Source: Rhopalosiphum padi (taxonomy: Eukaryota > Arthropoda > Insecta > Hemiptera > Aphididae). From it: a stretch of DNA of 64,000 nt. Below, in pieces: positions 25,001 to 37,269 of the stretch; position 1 is the first letter of the stretch; each line of letters opens with the position of its first letter. The position numbers were made by a program, and so were the translations under genes. The notes beneath the pieces were generated by a model. It saw only the letters and a list, made by a program, of their open reading frames with translations, had not been told where the DNA came from and did not search any database. The DNA lies in contig NC_083597.1 in the NCBI RefSeq assembly GCF_020882245.1, forward strand, positions 73,324,152-73,388,151, read 5' to 3'.

Positions 25001-27384
25001 TAAAAATCAAACTCACCCTCTCGTTGTACGTGTGGGTACATTATTTTTTCACAATAATTTCAAAAACATGAGCTCTATAATACACGTCAATCCAAAACAC
25101 TCTACCTAAAAAATAAAAAAAAAAAAAGCTCAAGACGATATCCATTAGGCTAATTTGCCGTGACCGTGGCCCCGCCGACTACTATATTATGTATATATTA
25201 TAATATGTAATACCTATAATATATATAAATACGGTCTACCGTCTAGTGTCTAATACGCAGGAAAACTATCGGTTCCTGTAGTACCTACGTATTATACGTG
25301 CTGAACCACCTCGACTTTTTATAACCGCACATATACTTTATCGACTGCAGCAGTTATATCGTTAGACGCGAATATCATGATATAATAATATTAATACGTG
25401 GTTCTCGACACGCCGGCGACTCGACGAATGTATAACACGACACATAATATCAAACTATTCAAACCTGCACGTTTAATCGTAGTGATAAGTGTAAAAACTA
25501 CCCCTATAAATCCGCGGGGTCGTTACATATGGGATATTATTAGTATTATTTAAAACGATGAAAACTTACTCTGCAGCTAGAAATTATAGAACCTAATAGT
25601 GTCCTAATATACTCTTAATATAGCTGAAACGAGAAAAATAATAAAAATAATGCTAATAAATACGGTTTAAGAAGTCTTGATTTAAGTACAAATGTATTTT
25701 TAAAAATATTGATCAATCATATTTAACAAAATAATGCGTTGTTTTTGTGTAGGAATTTATAGTTTTTTTTTTTTTTTTTTTAATATTATTATTTTATACA
25801 GCAACTACTATTATAAACGATACAACATAAATTAAACATAATATTTATAGGGTATTTAATGTTGATATGAAATCCTATTGACGTTATTCATCCACTTTCG
25901 TGAAACAAAACGGATTAAAATTTATTGTACAACGAAGTGTTTAAAGTGGGTTATTTTCCGGGACTTATTTTTTAAATATTTAAAACCATATTTAGTCGTT
26001 ACGCGTTTGAAAACTATTTCTGAAGGGGTTGTTTAATATTCAACGTTCGTTGCACGAATATTTCTGCACGAAAGTAATTAATCAGACATCAATTAATAAA
26101 TAAAAATAATTTTTTAACGTTTTAACGACGTTAAATTTTAACATAATATATTACTATAATAATATTATATAATACAACGAGTACACATAATTGTCGTGAA
26201 CAAAAACGTGTTTTTTAATCCTGAGACTATTTCACCATAAGAAATCTCTTGAAGACGTTCATTATTCACGACTTAAAACAACTATTATACTAAACATTTT
26301 TATGCTTCGCTCTTTTGTCTCGCCGTTTTTCCAGCCCACGCTTATTATTATTTGTTCTGCGTCGCGTTCTTTATTATTCGTTTGTATTCTCGCGATAGAG
26401 TTCACAATGGGTTTACTTTCAGCGTAATGAACACGGACGGCGGAAGATTCCTTTTAAGTCTAATTATACGAATTTACGTCGAACGTTTATATAGATTTGT
26501 TCGCATATCGGATGTTGTTATTTCGCGCGTTTGTAAAATTTGTTTTTATTTCTATACGGACCGGACGATAAAACACGGCGTCGAATAGCGTGCTTAAGTT
26601 TTTCGAGCCCCTTGGCAATTTTATTTTGACAGCTTCCTCCGCGTGACACTGCCAAACTATAGGCAAAAACTAAATTTATCATTTGACGCACATAGTTATC
26701 GTTACATTGTAAACCATAAAATATTATAATATATGATACCCAAGACCGCGGTATAGCCTTCGGGTGTAAGTCTCAAACTCTACATAAAAAGACGTAAGAA
26801 AATAAATTTTTGTCTTCTAGTACACCGTCACTGTATTTCACGGTGTATTCTGTGTGTTTACGCGTTACCGTGCGGTATACCGAGAATTGAAAACATCACT
26901 CAACTACTTCGATGTGTCACGTATGACTAAGTGGCTATTAAATTTAATTACGTATTTTTAAGACTATAACTAGTGAAATCGTTGTACCTATACGATATTT
27001 ATTTGATTTGGTGCGAACAACAAGATTCTGAGCCGTTATAACGGAACCGTGATTGCTAAATTTCAATTATAAAGTCTAATAATCCTACTCAAGGCATTTA
27101 ATATGTTGAACTGTTTACCATTACTGTCATCCATCAACATAAATACTATAATCACTTCATCGTATTGAGAAATCTCCAGAAATTTAAAAATGTTATTTCA
27201 GCACGGAAAAGCATACTTTTTGCACACGCTCCGAATAAAACTTGTAATAAATATTATCGTCTAATTTTGTGTTTATCGTGAGGTACCGGTTAGTGGTTAT
27301 TAGTTTATTACGATGTTTGGTCACTGTTCTCCGACCGCCGGATAATAATCGTAAGTTATAAAATGTTTGTTTTTCTGCTTACAG

Positions 27385-28922
27385 AGTATGCGGGAACCGT
27401 TAAGAGCGAATACCAGACGGCCGCCGACGCGCAGTCGGTGGTCGCCGCCATGCCGTCCGCGCGCGAACACCATCATCAGCAACAGCCACCGGCGCCGCCG
27501 ACGCCGGCCACTGCAACACCGGTGCTCACAGTGCTCCAGTATCAGCGGCCGCGGACGTACACCAGCACGGGCGTGGCCCTGTCGCTGCCGCCCAAGAAGA
27601 AGGACATTTACCGGCCCTATTCGCTGGACGACCACAAGCCTATAAAGTGGCCGCGGCCCGAGGAGGACATCAGCGCCGCGCAAGCCATACTCGACCTGAG
27701 CGCATCCACGCCGGTGGTCGTCTGCCGGCCGCCACCGCCGCCGCCACCGGCGCCTCAACAACTGCAATCACCTCCGCCGCCGCCGCCGCAGCCGCAGCCG
27801 CAGCCGGTCACTCAACTCCAACAACCACCGGCGCCGACGCCTCAACAACAACAACTAGTGCAAGTCGTACCGACGGCCGTCAAACAGGAATCGTCCGAAC
27901 AACTGCAGCAACTGCGCCCGCCGCCGCCGTCCATCCCGTTGTCCACCGTGACCACCGTGACGACGACCACCAGCAAAACGGTGGCGTACACGTACGAGGC
28001 GTTCTTCGTCAGCGACGGCCGTTCGAAACGCAAGTCTTCGGCGGCCGCCGCGGTCGCTGCCGCGTCCGCGTCGTCTTCGTCTGCAACGGCGGCCTCGTCG
28101 GCGCCCGGCGAAGAGTGCGCCGTCGACGACAAGTCGTCCGCGAGCGCGGCCGTCGTGATCGGCGCCGACTTTGGCGCCGCGACCGCCAGCCGCCCGTCCA
28201 AGTACACGTGCTCCGAGTGCGGCAAGCGGTACGCCACGTCGTCGAACCTGTCCCGGCACAAGCAGACCCACCGGAGCCTGGACTCGCAGTCTGCCAAGCG
28301 GTGCAACGTGTGCGGCAAGCCGTACGTGAGCATGCCCGCGCTGGCCATGCACCAGCTCACGCACAAGCTGACGCACGCGTGCGGAGTGTGCGGAAAGATG
28401 TTCAGCCGGCCGTGGCTGCTGCAGGGCCACCTCAGGTCGCACACCGGCGAGAAGCCGTACGGTTGCGCGCACTGCGGCAAAGCGTTCGCCGACCGGTCCA
28501 ACCTGCGCGCCCACATGCAGACCCACTCGGGTGACAAGAACTTTGCGTGCCCGCGGTGCTTCAAGTCGTTCGCCCTAAAGTCGTACCTGAACAAGCACTT
28601 GGAGTCGGCCTGCCTGCCCGTCGCCACCGCAGTGCCCGCCGTCACCGCGCCCGAATCGCCCTCGTCGCTTTCGTCGTCGTCGTCGGCGTCGTCACTCTCT
28701 TCGTCGTCGTCGTCGGCGTCGTCTACGTCTTCGTCGTCGTCATCGTCGTCGTCGTCGTCGTCGTCATCGGCCTCGGCCGCCGCACTGTCACCATCGCACC
28801 AACACCACTCGCCTGCGCACTTACATCTTCTCCAACAGCAGCCACACCATCAGCATCACACGACTACCGCCGAAATCACCAACCTCAACTTGTTGCGTCC
28901 AACGGTACTGCACACCGCCTAA
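27385..28922 (+). CDS. scrt: scratch, coding exon 2 (five zinc fingers)
   Basis: This exon encodes residues 98-609 and the stop TAA at 28920-28922. Scratch proteins are nuclear transcriptional repressors of neural precursors that bind CAGGTG E-boxes. Residues 190-203 hold an acidic stretch and AILDLS, which resembles a CtBP-type motif. Pro/Gln-rich sequence follows, then YEAFFVSDGRSKRK (301-314), the conserved Scratch-domain peptide. The fingers are C373/C376/H389/H393, C404/C407/H420/H424, C430/C433/H446/H450, C458/C461/H474/H478, and a CCHC finger C486/C489/H502/C507. TGEKPY (451-456) links fingers 3 and 4. SSNLSRHKQTHRSLDSQSAK (384-402 region) is diagnostic for Scratch over Snail/Slug/Escargot. 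The tail has a long Ser run (about 524-566) and a His/Gln segment. The exon is strikingly GC-rich against its flanks. The start at 27385 follows a good acceptor (TTTTCTGCTTACAG). The identification is firm. Confidence 0.95.
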
Positions 28923-29945
28923 ACCGGCGCGCATGCGTGTCGAGTATTTTCTGGTCATTATTGTAATTTTTTTTTTTTTTTTACTATTTTATATTATTAT
29001 ATATATTTTCATGTCTTTCTTATTATCATATTCTGGTCGTACGTTATAGTCAATTTTTTCGGAAATCTTAAAAACCTAGTTCATTTTATTATTAAACGAT
29101 TAGAGGTGGGTATTTTTTATTATTTTCACATTTAAACACTAGTCACGAGTTTCTAGTCAATTTCTATTCCACAGATAGTATTTATATGTTTATATTTTAT
29201 GTATATTTTTTTATATTATTATTTATACCGTAACAACATTTCAACACATAAATATTCTATCGGTTTAAGTTTTACATTTCTTTTCTTTGCTTTTATTTTT
29301 TCATTCGCGAAAAGGGGCGTGCAATAGCGTGTTTTGTTTTGTTTCGGCGTTACAAGTCAATTTTTATTTGAATATATTATTACTATTATTACTATTACTA
29401 TTTTATCTGTTTATTTTTAATCATATCATGTTTGAATTTTTTCATCAAACGGACATTATATTTGCATGAAATCTCACATTATTATTATAGCCTCTAAATA
29501 GTCTAGAAGTTAAATACAAATGTGCGGTTGGTTCCTAACCTTGCACAACCCTGTGTATAGTAAATAGTAATATTTGCCAGTGGTTGATTAATGCGTATAT
29601 ACATTATACATATTATTATTTATAAGCAACGTGTATTATTTAAACACGTTGAAGCGTGTTTTTTCGTTTTTTTTTTTTTTTAAACATATATTATATTGTA
29701 TTATAATTTTAATTCTTTTTAATTTTAATTGGATGTATACACGCGTATATGTCAGAGTGTGTGGTCTAGTCATTTAGATTAAGTAGAGCTACTGCGAGAG
29801 TGGTATGAACTATACTAAAAATATATAAGAGAATGCGATCTCAAAAATAAAAAAAAAATTTAAAAAAAAATATTGAATGTTAAAAAAATAACGTAATTAA
29901 TTATGTTATATTATAATAATTAAATAATGTATTTTGTAAATAAAA
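28923..29945 (+). other. scrt: probable scratch 3' UTR with candidate poly(A) signals
   Basis: AT-rich sequence follows the stop codon with no open frame of note. AATAAA occurs at 29846-29851 and 29939-29944, either of which could end the transcript. Such hexamers are frequent in this composition, so the true end is uncertain and could lie farther on (another AATAAA is near 30655). Confidence 0.35.
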
Positions 29946-32655
29946 CTTAATAGACACTAAGAAGTTTTTCGTATAGTTAAATAAATTATAATTAAAAGAC
30001 TAAAATAAATTGTGGTAATTATGTGGTCATAATATCAATATGATATAGTCGATGATGGGTAAACTCCTAGTAAATATTACATTTACCCGCGTTTTTGTTC
30101 GAAGCCCAATACTTGAGATTAGATGGAAGAGATTAGAGTACAAAAACTGAGACACCAAAAATTGTTTTTTGTAGATTAAAATATTAATTATGTTACATAA
30201 TATAGATTTAAGAAAATTTTAATATAGTGAAAAAGCAATAACGTAACCAACTCGTCTGCTCAATAATGTAATAAAATTAGGAACAAAAAGAAAAAATGTA
30301 AGAATAAAAAAAAAAGAAAAAATAATTATTAAAATATATTTCTTTTCGAATTTCAAATATTATTATTACTATATATTACAAATATTTATATTAGATGTAC
30401 GTTTTCTCTACACGTTAATAAACACTATGATAAAATTTATTTTGTTTTTGTTTTCTTCTCTATCTATAATGTCTCGGTGTATATATTATTATAAATATAT
30501 ATATATATGTGTGTATGTAACATATATATTATATAAATAAAAACCTTTGTAAACTTTATATTTTTCGTCCAAAAACCTTGGACTCTCGTGTAAGATGTTT
30601 AACGATGATATACTTTTAAGGAAACTCATACATTTAAGTACGTATTCGAAAAGCAATAAAATTGTAGAGGGAGAAACGGGAGCGTGAACGTTAACGCCTT
30701 CCGGGAGCCTCTTGTAGAGCGTAGAGCAATAATTTTGTGAAACCTATAGCAATATATTATATCATAATATATTATTGTGTATTTTACATTTGTATTCATT
30801 CATTTATTTATATTATTATTATTTTAATTTCGATTTTTATTTAGATTTGGGCGGAGGTAATAGGTACCTATTATAATATCATATAGCATTACTGTTCGGA
30901 AGTGAATATTATTAGAACGACCTGGCGCCGCGTCCTTAATTTTGTTTATAATTGAATTTTTAAAATGTATTGAATATTATTTTTTTTTGTACATTTTTTT
31001 ATTATTATTATTAAAATTATATGTCAACATATTATATATAGGTATATATAATACGTATATACATACGCGTGGCGGTAGATGCAATTATAATATTATTATT
31101 GTAACACTGCAGCAGCGCATTATAGTAGGTGGGTATAATAATAATGATGATATTTTTGGATGCCGTTTTTCAATGATCTAAAATAAATATTGTTTAAAAA
31201 CACACATAGTGGCCTTGAAAAATTCGTTTTTACGACGATAACGTACCTACCCGAAAATATATATACATTATATATAGAGAGTGAAAAAGAGAATCATTTT
31301 TGGACGTTTTTAATATGAGACTAGAACAGGCATAAAATTCAGCACCCATAGAGGGTAAATTTTTAACATAAACACTTACTATATCAATGTAATTATCACT
31401 GTCCATTCACGATATCATCGTCGATATTCGGACGCATATAACCCGTCCAATTAATGACTAGTGTTACGATTTGAAAAAAAACAGTTCGAAAACTACCAAT
31501 ATTATATTGAAAATAATTATTATTTTTTTCAATAAAATATAGTTTAAAGACCACTTTTTTCATATTTTAACAGTTCCCGAGTACTAAGATGAACTGGAAG
31601 AGTTATAATAACAATAATATAATAATATGTAAAGTGTTATTACGATACTACAGCGGTGCCTCCGTTCGTCTATGCTTACAACGTTTTGCTGGTGACAATG
31701 TATTATTATAATAATATATGTACGCAATGTATTATTATTATAATGTACCCAGTCATTTTTTTTAATGTTTTTTTTTTCATTGTGACCGCGATTTTTGGGT
31801 TTACAATATAATATGACGTGATTGAAAATTGTAAGGCCGTGGAGTCCGACCACGTACGATTGTGTCGTAAATTGACAGAGCAAAAATATTTATATAATAT
31901 TATATTATAGGCGTTAATAAGTCGTTCATTTGTTTGTTTTTTTTCAAATGAGTAGTCCAACTTAGAATATACAAAAATATAAATTAAAAAACTTTGAAAT
32001 TGTTATAAACTCACGATTGAATATATTAAGCTTAAAAATAATAATAAAATTCATTAGCCGAATATAATATTATATATAAGATCGAAACGCAGTAGTTTTG
32101 CTCAATAATTATTATTATTATTATTATTATTACGTACGTGTAGAGTTTGTATGACGAAAATATTTTAAACAGATATATTATATTATGATTGTCCGTGTCG
32201 TATTTGTTTGGAGAAAATTATAAATTATTATTGTAATAGATTTAATGATGAAATAACAGTTTATTTATTTATTTGTTTAGTAATTATATTATTATTATTA
32301 TATTATATTAAAATTAGTGGCAGCGAACATTTTTCGCATACCTATATTTTATTTCGTAGTGTTACGTTCTCAACAATATATAATATTCTTATTATTATTG
32401 TATATTTTCATAAATAAAATTATTAAATAGTTGAAAAAAAGAAAGTCGGTGTTCAATCATTTTCTGCCTTCGTGTATAGACTAGCTACTAATACCTATAC
32501 CTATCGAACAATGGCAATGCTTATTTTTCAGGTTTTCGATCCATAATTAATAATTAATATTTTAATACGCGAGGCAATGCATTTGTGTGACGATAATACA
32601 GCAAATACTGTGCGTGTCACAATCTATATTATATGATTAACACGAATGACCGTCA
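29946..32655. other. AT-rich intergenic DNA, nothing recognised
   Basis: Long A/T runs and ATT/TA repeats (for example about 30493-30510 and 32107-32133). No open frame gives a recognisable domain on either strand. Confidence 0.55.
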
Positions 32656-32659
32656 ACAG

Positions 32660-32724
32660 TGACCGCGGTCTTACCTGTGGGCTATGACCGCGGTCTTACC
32701 AGTGGGCTATGACCACGGTATATG
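32660..32724. repeat. 25-bp tandem repeat carrying ACCGCGGT palindromes
   Basis: Two units (32660-32684 and 32685-32709) differ at one base and start with TGACCGCGGTCTTACC. A partial third copy begins at 32710 with TGACCACGGTA. Each full unit holds the 8-bp palindrome ACCGCGGT. The unit is far more GC-rich than its surroundings. Confidence 0.85.
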
Positions 32725-32999
32725 AACACAACCGGATCACGGTTTTGCGGTTTTTCAAAGCCACCGCCGAACGCCAACAACTGCAGTCATCAGTACGGCG
32801 ACAGTTCCCAGTCGATATTTTAATATTATATTTCTTCGCGTTTCAACAAGTTTTTCTTCGCCGGGACTGCAGCAATCGGGTTTCTGAGTAAATACCCGTA
32901 TTATGCCTACGAACCTATATAATCATTAGGCGTTTCGCGTGCGTTTTAAAAATCGTTTTTTAATATGTATATAATATCATATAGATCGCACGTTATTGC

Positions 33000-33800
33000 G
33001 CATTATAAATCACACCGAAAAGCGTACGAAATGTGTATATATAAGTTGGGCGGCGCAGCTATAGGTCACACACAGACGACGTACCACAGCAGTAGTAGGT
33101 AATATATTATATTATAATATAAAGTGTGTAAGTGTGAGTGTGTATCCTCCGCGTTTATGCGCTACAATAATAATAATAATAATAACAATAATAGAATTTG
33201 ATCGCACTAACGCGACGTTATAAGACTCATACATATTATTATATACCGTCGTCGTATTACAGATATATGCGTAGTGCGTACAATGTATATTATAACGTTC
33301 GCGTGCATTTTCCGGGGCGGAAACCTGCAACTGCCGCAATGGGGAAGAAAAAAAAATAAAACTTGTAGAGTCAGCTTTATACATTATACGAGAACGATAT
33401 ATACGACGTCTGCGGGGAGATGCGAGGTGAGCCGCGGGCCGGCGGTTATTTGCGTTGATGGCGGACCAAGGGGAAAGGGTAGTTTTCACCCCCTCGCAGA
33501 ATATATATATATATGTATATGTATGTACGTACGTACGTACAATATACGTGACTTGGCGCATATACACAAATGTATATAGCTGCTTTAGCCTTTAGACGGT
33601 ATATCCGATATAAACCTCTCTAAACTATGTATATATGCGTATACGCGCGAGTCGTCTGCCCCGCATGCACCGCACCGCACTCGAAGTGGTTTTCAGCGCA
33701 GACCTCTTCTCCTTTTTAATTGTGCCGCCGCCGCCGCGCCGCAGTGGTACCGCAACGTGCGCGTCGCCGTGACCAGACGAGAATATTGTTATATTATTAT
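33000..33800. other. CpG-rich block with a promoter-like TATA box
   Basis: A local rise in GC and CpG. TATATAAG at about 33036-33043 lies roughly 30 bp before TCACAC at about 33066, a TATA/initiator-like arrangement on the plus strand. (AAT)n at about 33166-33186 and (GTAC)n at about 33525-33541 also occur. No coding exon follows that I can recognise. It is possibly the promoter of a noncoding transcript or an enhancer. Confidence 0.25.
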
Positions 33801-34131
33801 TATTTACCTAGCTGGTACATTATAATATATTATGTATATATACATACATAGTGACCTAGTGTGCCTTTCGAGAACTTTTTTTTTTTACTTTTCAGCGCAC
33901 ACTGCGTATTATATAATATTATTATGTACATCTAATACGATGCTACTATACATTTGCTCCAATAATCGACCAGAATATAATATTTTCACTGCCTAAGCGA
34001 TTTCCGGCGTGAAATATTATATTTCGTGTATTCGATCTTGAAAATATTGATTCTATAAAACGGAACATATTATATAAAGACAGACGTACAGAATAGATTC
34101 TTATAATATTATGTCTAACTTCGAGTTTCGA

Positions 34132-34279
34132 CATCTTGATTTTTTCGTTGTAACGAACTAAATTAAAAGCCCCTTAAAACTTTCATTACATTAAAATATA
34201 AGTACCATTAATATGAAACTCAATATCTCGAACTTTTTTCTGTATCCCTCGTGATGTGATACAACGAAAGATTACTGTA
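34132..34279. mobile_element. decayed Tigger-like MITE
   Basis: The right end reads in reverse complement CAGTAATCTTTCGTTGTATC and is followed by TA. The left end CATCTTGATTTTTTCGTTGT matches it after small gaps, and TAACGAAC follows. CAGT...CGTTGTAACGAA is a degenerate Tigger/pogo terminus. The left boundary and its TA are not preserved. There is no coding capacity. Confidence 0.4.
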
Positions 34280-35024
34280 CACACTACACACATATTTACT
34301 TTGTTTTTATTCATCCGAAAAATCGTTTTTGATTAATAATACATAAACCGAATTGATCTAAATTATCGTCAGCCCTCAAGAACATAGTACATATGTATCA
34401 TAATAATTATAAACCATCTACTGCTACTATACCGCGGTTGATCGGTGTCATATCTTGTTTGTATGTTTGATAAAGTTGTTTATAGGTACATTTTCTTGTA
34501 CTATTTATTAAAATCTTGGAAATTCGTCATGGTAGTATTTTTAATTAGTTTTATGTTCGGTGCTCTTCGAACGTGTGCCTATTTTATTTTGTTGTTAATT
34601 AGTATTATATTTTTCAAAATTAGTAATTTATAGTTAAATTATTTGTTTTTTTTTTTATATAATTTAATTTCATATGACTACTGTCGTACTGAGCTCCACT
34701 GAGAGGACTCGTGTGGGGGCCCAGGATGGTAGGATACTTAACTTTATACATATAGGTCACAGTTAAAACCGTGATATAGGTAAATGATTATATTTAATAT
34801 GTAACGATGCAACTATTGAAATAAGTTTTTCAAAACTCGTGAGTTAACAAATGTAAATCTTTGTACAAAACTAAATACTGTGAGTGAAATGTGTGATAAC
34901 AAAATTAAAAAATCTTTTAAAAATATTGAAAAATCAGATATATCGTATATTATATACGATTGTATAATATTATTAAATGTCATGTAGGCGGCTGGCCCTG
35001 CAAAGTTCTGATTGGGTGATGTTC

Positions 35025-35047
35025 CCCCCCCCCCCCCAAAAAAAAAT
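35025..35047. repeat. poly(C)-poly(A) tract
   Basis: Fourteen C residues are followed by nine A residues, preceded by a GC-richer word (GGCTGGCCCTGCAAAG). It is possibly the tail of an old retroposed or DNA element, but no terminus is identifiable. Confidence 0.8.
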
Positions 35048-36371
35048 AAACGAATTTTAGTTTAGGTTCATATTATATTATATGGGCGTTCGAGCAATTT
35101 AAACATAAAATTCTTCAGATACACCCTTTTTGTATAATATTATTATACTGTAATATATATAGGTTTTATTAAAAAAAAACTGTAGCTGCCGCTTGCAGTA
35201 TGTAAACTGTAAAGTGTATTAAAAATCGTATTTCAAAAACTACTTATATAGTTTTGCGTACATAATCGTATAACAGTACATAATATTAAACCTTGGTATA
35301 TGCGTATACACCACTGGAAATATAATCAAGTATATAATATAGTAGTCAGTAACCGTTTTTAAGGCTATATTACCTATTATATGTGAAGTTCGTATATTTT
35401 ATATACGTATATGGTATATTGTACATAAATATAATAAATAAGTTATGCACACATATATTTGTTGTTATTGGGTGGGCGAGTGGTTGGAAAGGAGTGATAT
35501 TATCCATGAGACTATGAGAGAGTATATTATATATGTAAAATAATCTGCTCGTATCTATAAAACAATGAAAGTTTAACGACGTGTTTGCATGTACCTATTA
35601 TATTACGCGCTGATAGCGGCAGCGTCCAGTGCGTACGACGTACCTACCGCCAAAGATTATATATATTTTAAATACTAGTTGAAAAGACGGTGGTAGGTAA
35701 CTTCGGCGTCCAAAATAAATTATTGTGTTTTCCGACGTATGTTTACATAAACACGCTCAAACAAATTATACGGAATGCGCATACCTACATAATAGTATGT
35801 AATGTGTAAACTTGTTTAGGTATTAACTATTAAGTATACTTCACGAAATCCGTAAGAAAATAGCTTCGTTATCAATTCTAACCCTTTTGAACGAAAATTC
35901 ATTGAAATTTTAATTACAATTTAATATGTACGAACGACATGTTTAGTGTAATAGTATATTTGTTTTTATTTATGAACGATTCAGAATTTTTAACGCAAAT
36001 ATCTGTGTATATATTATTTACTATAGTAAAACTTTAAAAGATTGCGATTAAAGCTTTGACTGTAGTCTTGAGGTATAACATATCAACATAGTACATTATA
36101 TTTTTAGTATATTATTAAATAATATTAAAATGTATAGTTTATAAATCATGTACAGTTATAACGATACTGGTAATATATTTTACTTTATAGAGATGTAGTT
36201 TTACGAATTTCCCATTCGTATTTGTCCAAAGCGACAAAAACTCATAATACCACAGTACAATATTTTCCATTAATATATTATAAAGTCTAAAATATAGTAT
36301 GAACTCGTGAATCGCCCATGTGTTTTCGAACCTAACTTATGAAGTGGTTATAGGGATTATCAGCCTGGATA

Positions 36372-37269
36372 ATTGTAAAGGAGGAACTCGTTTCGCCAAA
36401 AATCAACCCTTCGCGTTTCGCCCAAATTAATTTTAGTCGTTTTAAAATTAAGTTGGCAATGGTTTTTAAATAATATTTGAGTTTCATTTATCGTTATCCA
36501 GAGAAAACCACGAATAAATGAAACACAATATTTGTGTATTATATAAGTTCGTAGTTTTCGCGATCTCTTATACTGGCTGCTATCTTCCAATAACATAAAT
36601 ATCTATTAATTTCACCATCAAATTAATGACATAATAGTCGACTTTATTATTTAAGAGTTTTTACAAAAATATAACAGTTATCTACATGATGTATGATCAG
36701 TTAGCTGCAATTACTGCGATATTCGAGTTGTGAACAGTTTTAATTTAAAATATTTAATCAAATCAATATTTAACGATGACTATTATTTTATAAAAAGTAT
36801 AAGTGAGATAAAAACATGGGGGCTTTTAATAAATATAAATAAAATTTCGCTTCAAAATATTTAAGCACGGATGAAATTCGTTGACGATGCATTATATACG
36901 TCCAATTCTAAAGTGGCGAATAAAGAGAATATTTTAAATACTGACCAGCTACGACAGGTTAAGAAATATTAAAAGGAAGACAAAAATACAACGAAAAACG
37001 TATACTTTTATATAGATCTGGCGAAATTACTGGGTATGATTTTGTAAAAAGCATGGGAATAAATTTAAAAAATAATAATAATATTTATTTTGCAATGACT
37101 TTTTACAAAAAAATGTAATAAAAAATAATGATATAATACTCGTATATTATATTATTTAAAAATCATTGCCAACTTAATTTTAAAACGATCAAAATGGCTT
37201 TGGTCTAAACGGGTATCTGGCAGAAACGAGAAAGATTGATTTTGGGCCACGTCTGCGTCCGATTGTAAA
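36372..37269. mobile_element. 882-bp inverted-repeat element A with 8-bp target duplication
   Basis: ATTGTAAA occurs directly before (36372-36379) and after (37262-37269) the element. The arms are long and inverted. The segment from about 36433 to 36477 (TCGTTTTAAAATTAAGTTGG onward) pairs with about 37145-37188 with only a few mismatches. The outer parts also pair, with an insertion in the right arm (left TTTCGCCAAAAATCAACCC, right in reverse complement GCCCAAAATCAATC). The interior has no intact transposase. The outer sequence TTTCG-CCAAA...TTTCG-CCAAA is shared with element B at 40639, so the two are one family. Its superfamily is not established; the duplication size would suit hAT, Merlin or Mutator types. 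Confidence 0.6.

Larger units (their letters stand above)
12434..27384 (+). other. scrt: scratch intron 1, about 15 kb
   Basis: The donor CAG|GTACTT and the acceptor TTTTCTGCTTACAG flank a 14,951-nt interval, and the exon phases on both sides match (phase 1). I saw no additional exon with a framed, domain-bearing peptide inside it. CpG-rich blocks at 16.0-18.05 and 21.3-22.2 kb, several microsatellites and a small foldback at 21264 are listed separately. Long introns carrying enhancers are usual for neural regulators. An alternative internal exon cannot be excluded from sequence alone. Confidence 0.7.

Noticed and set aside
27647..28534. 295-codon open frame in an alternative plus-strand frame of scratch exon 2
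   Set aside because: The product is Arg/Ala-rich and low-complexity. It is fully explained by the GC-rich codons of the real frame.
27842..28645. Long antisense open frames (267 and 223 codons) opposite scratch exon 2
   Set aside because: They mirror the zinc-finger coding strand in GC-rich DNA with few stops. The products have no domain, and there are no splice signals or start context.
29760..29835. TGGTCTAGT word considered as a tRNA start
   Set aside because: No matching acceptor stem, anticodon arm or T-loop (GTTCGA) follows at the required distances. No convincing tRNA was found elsewhere by eye.
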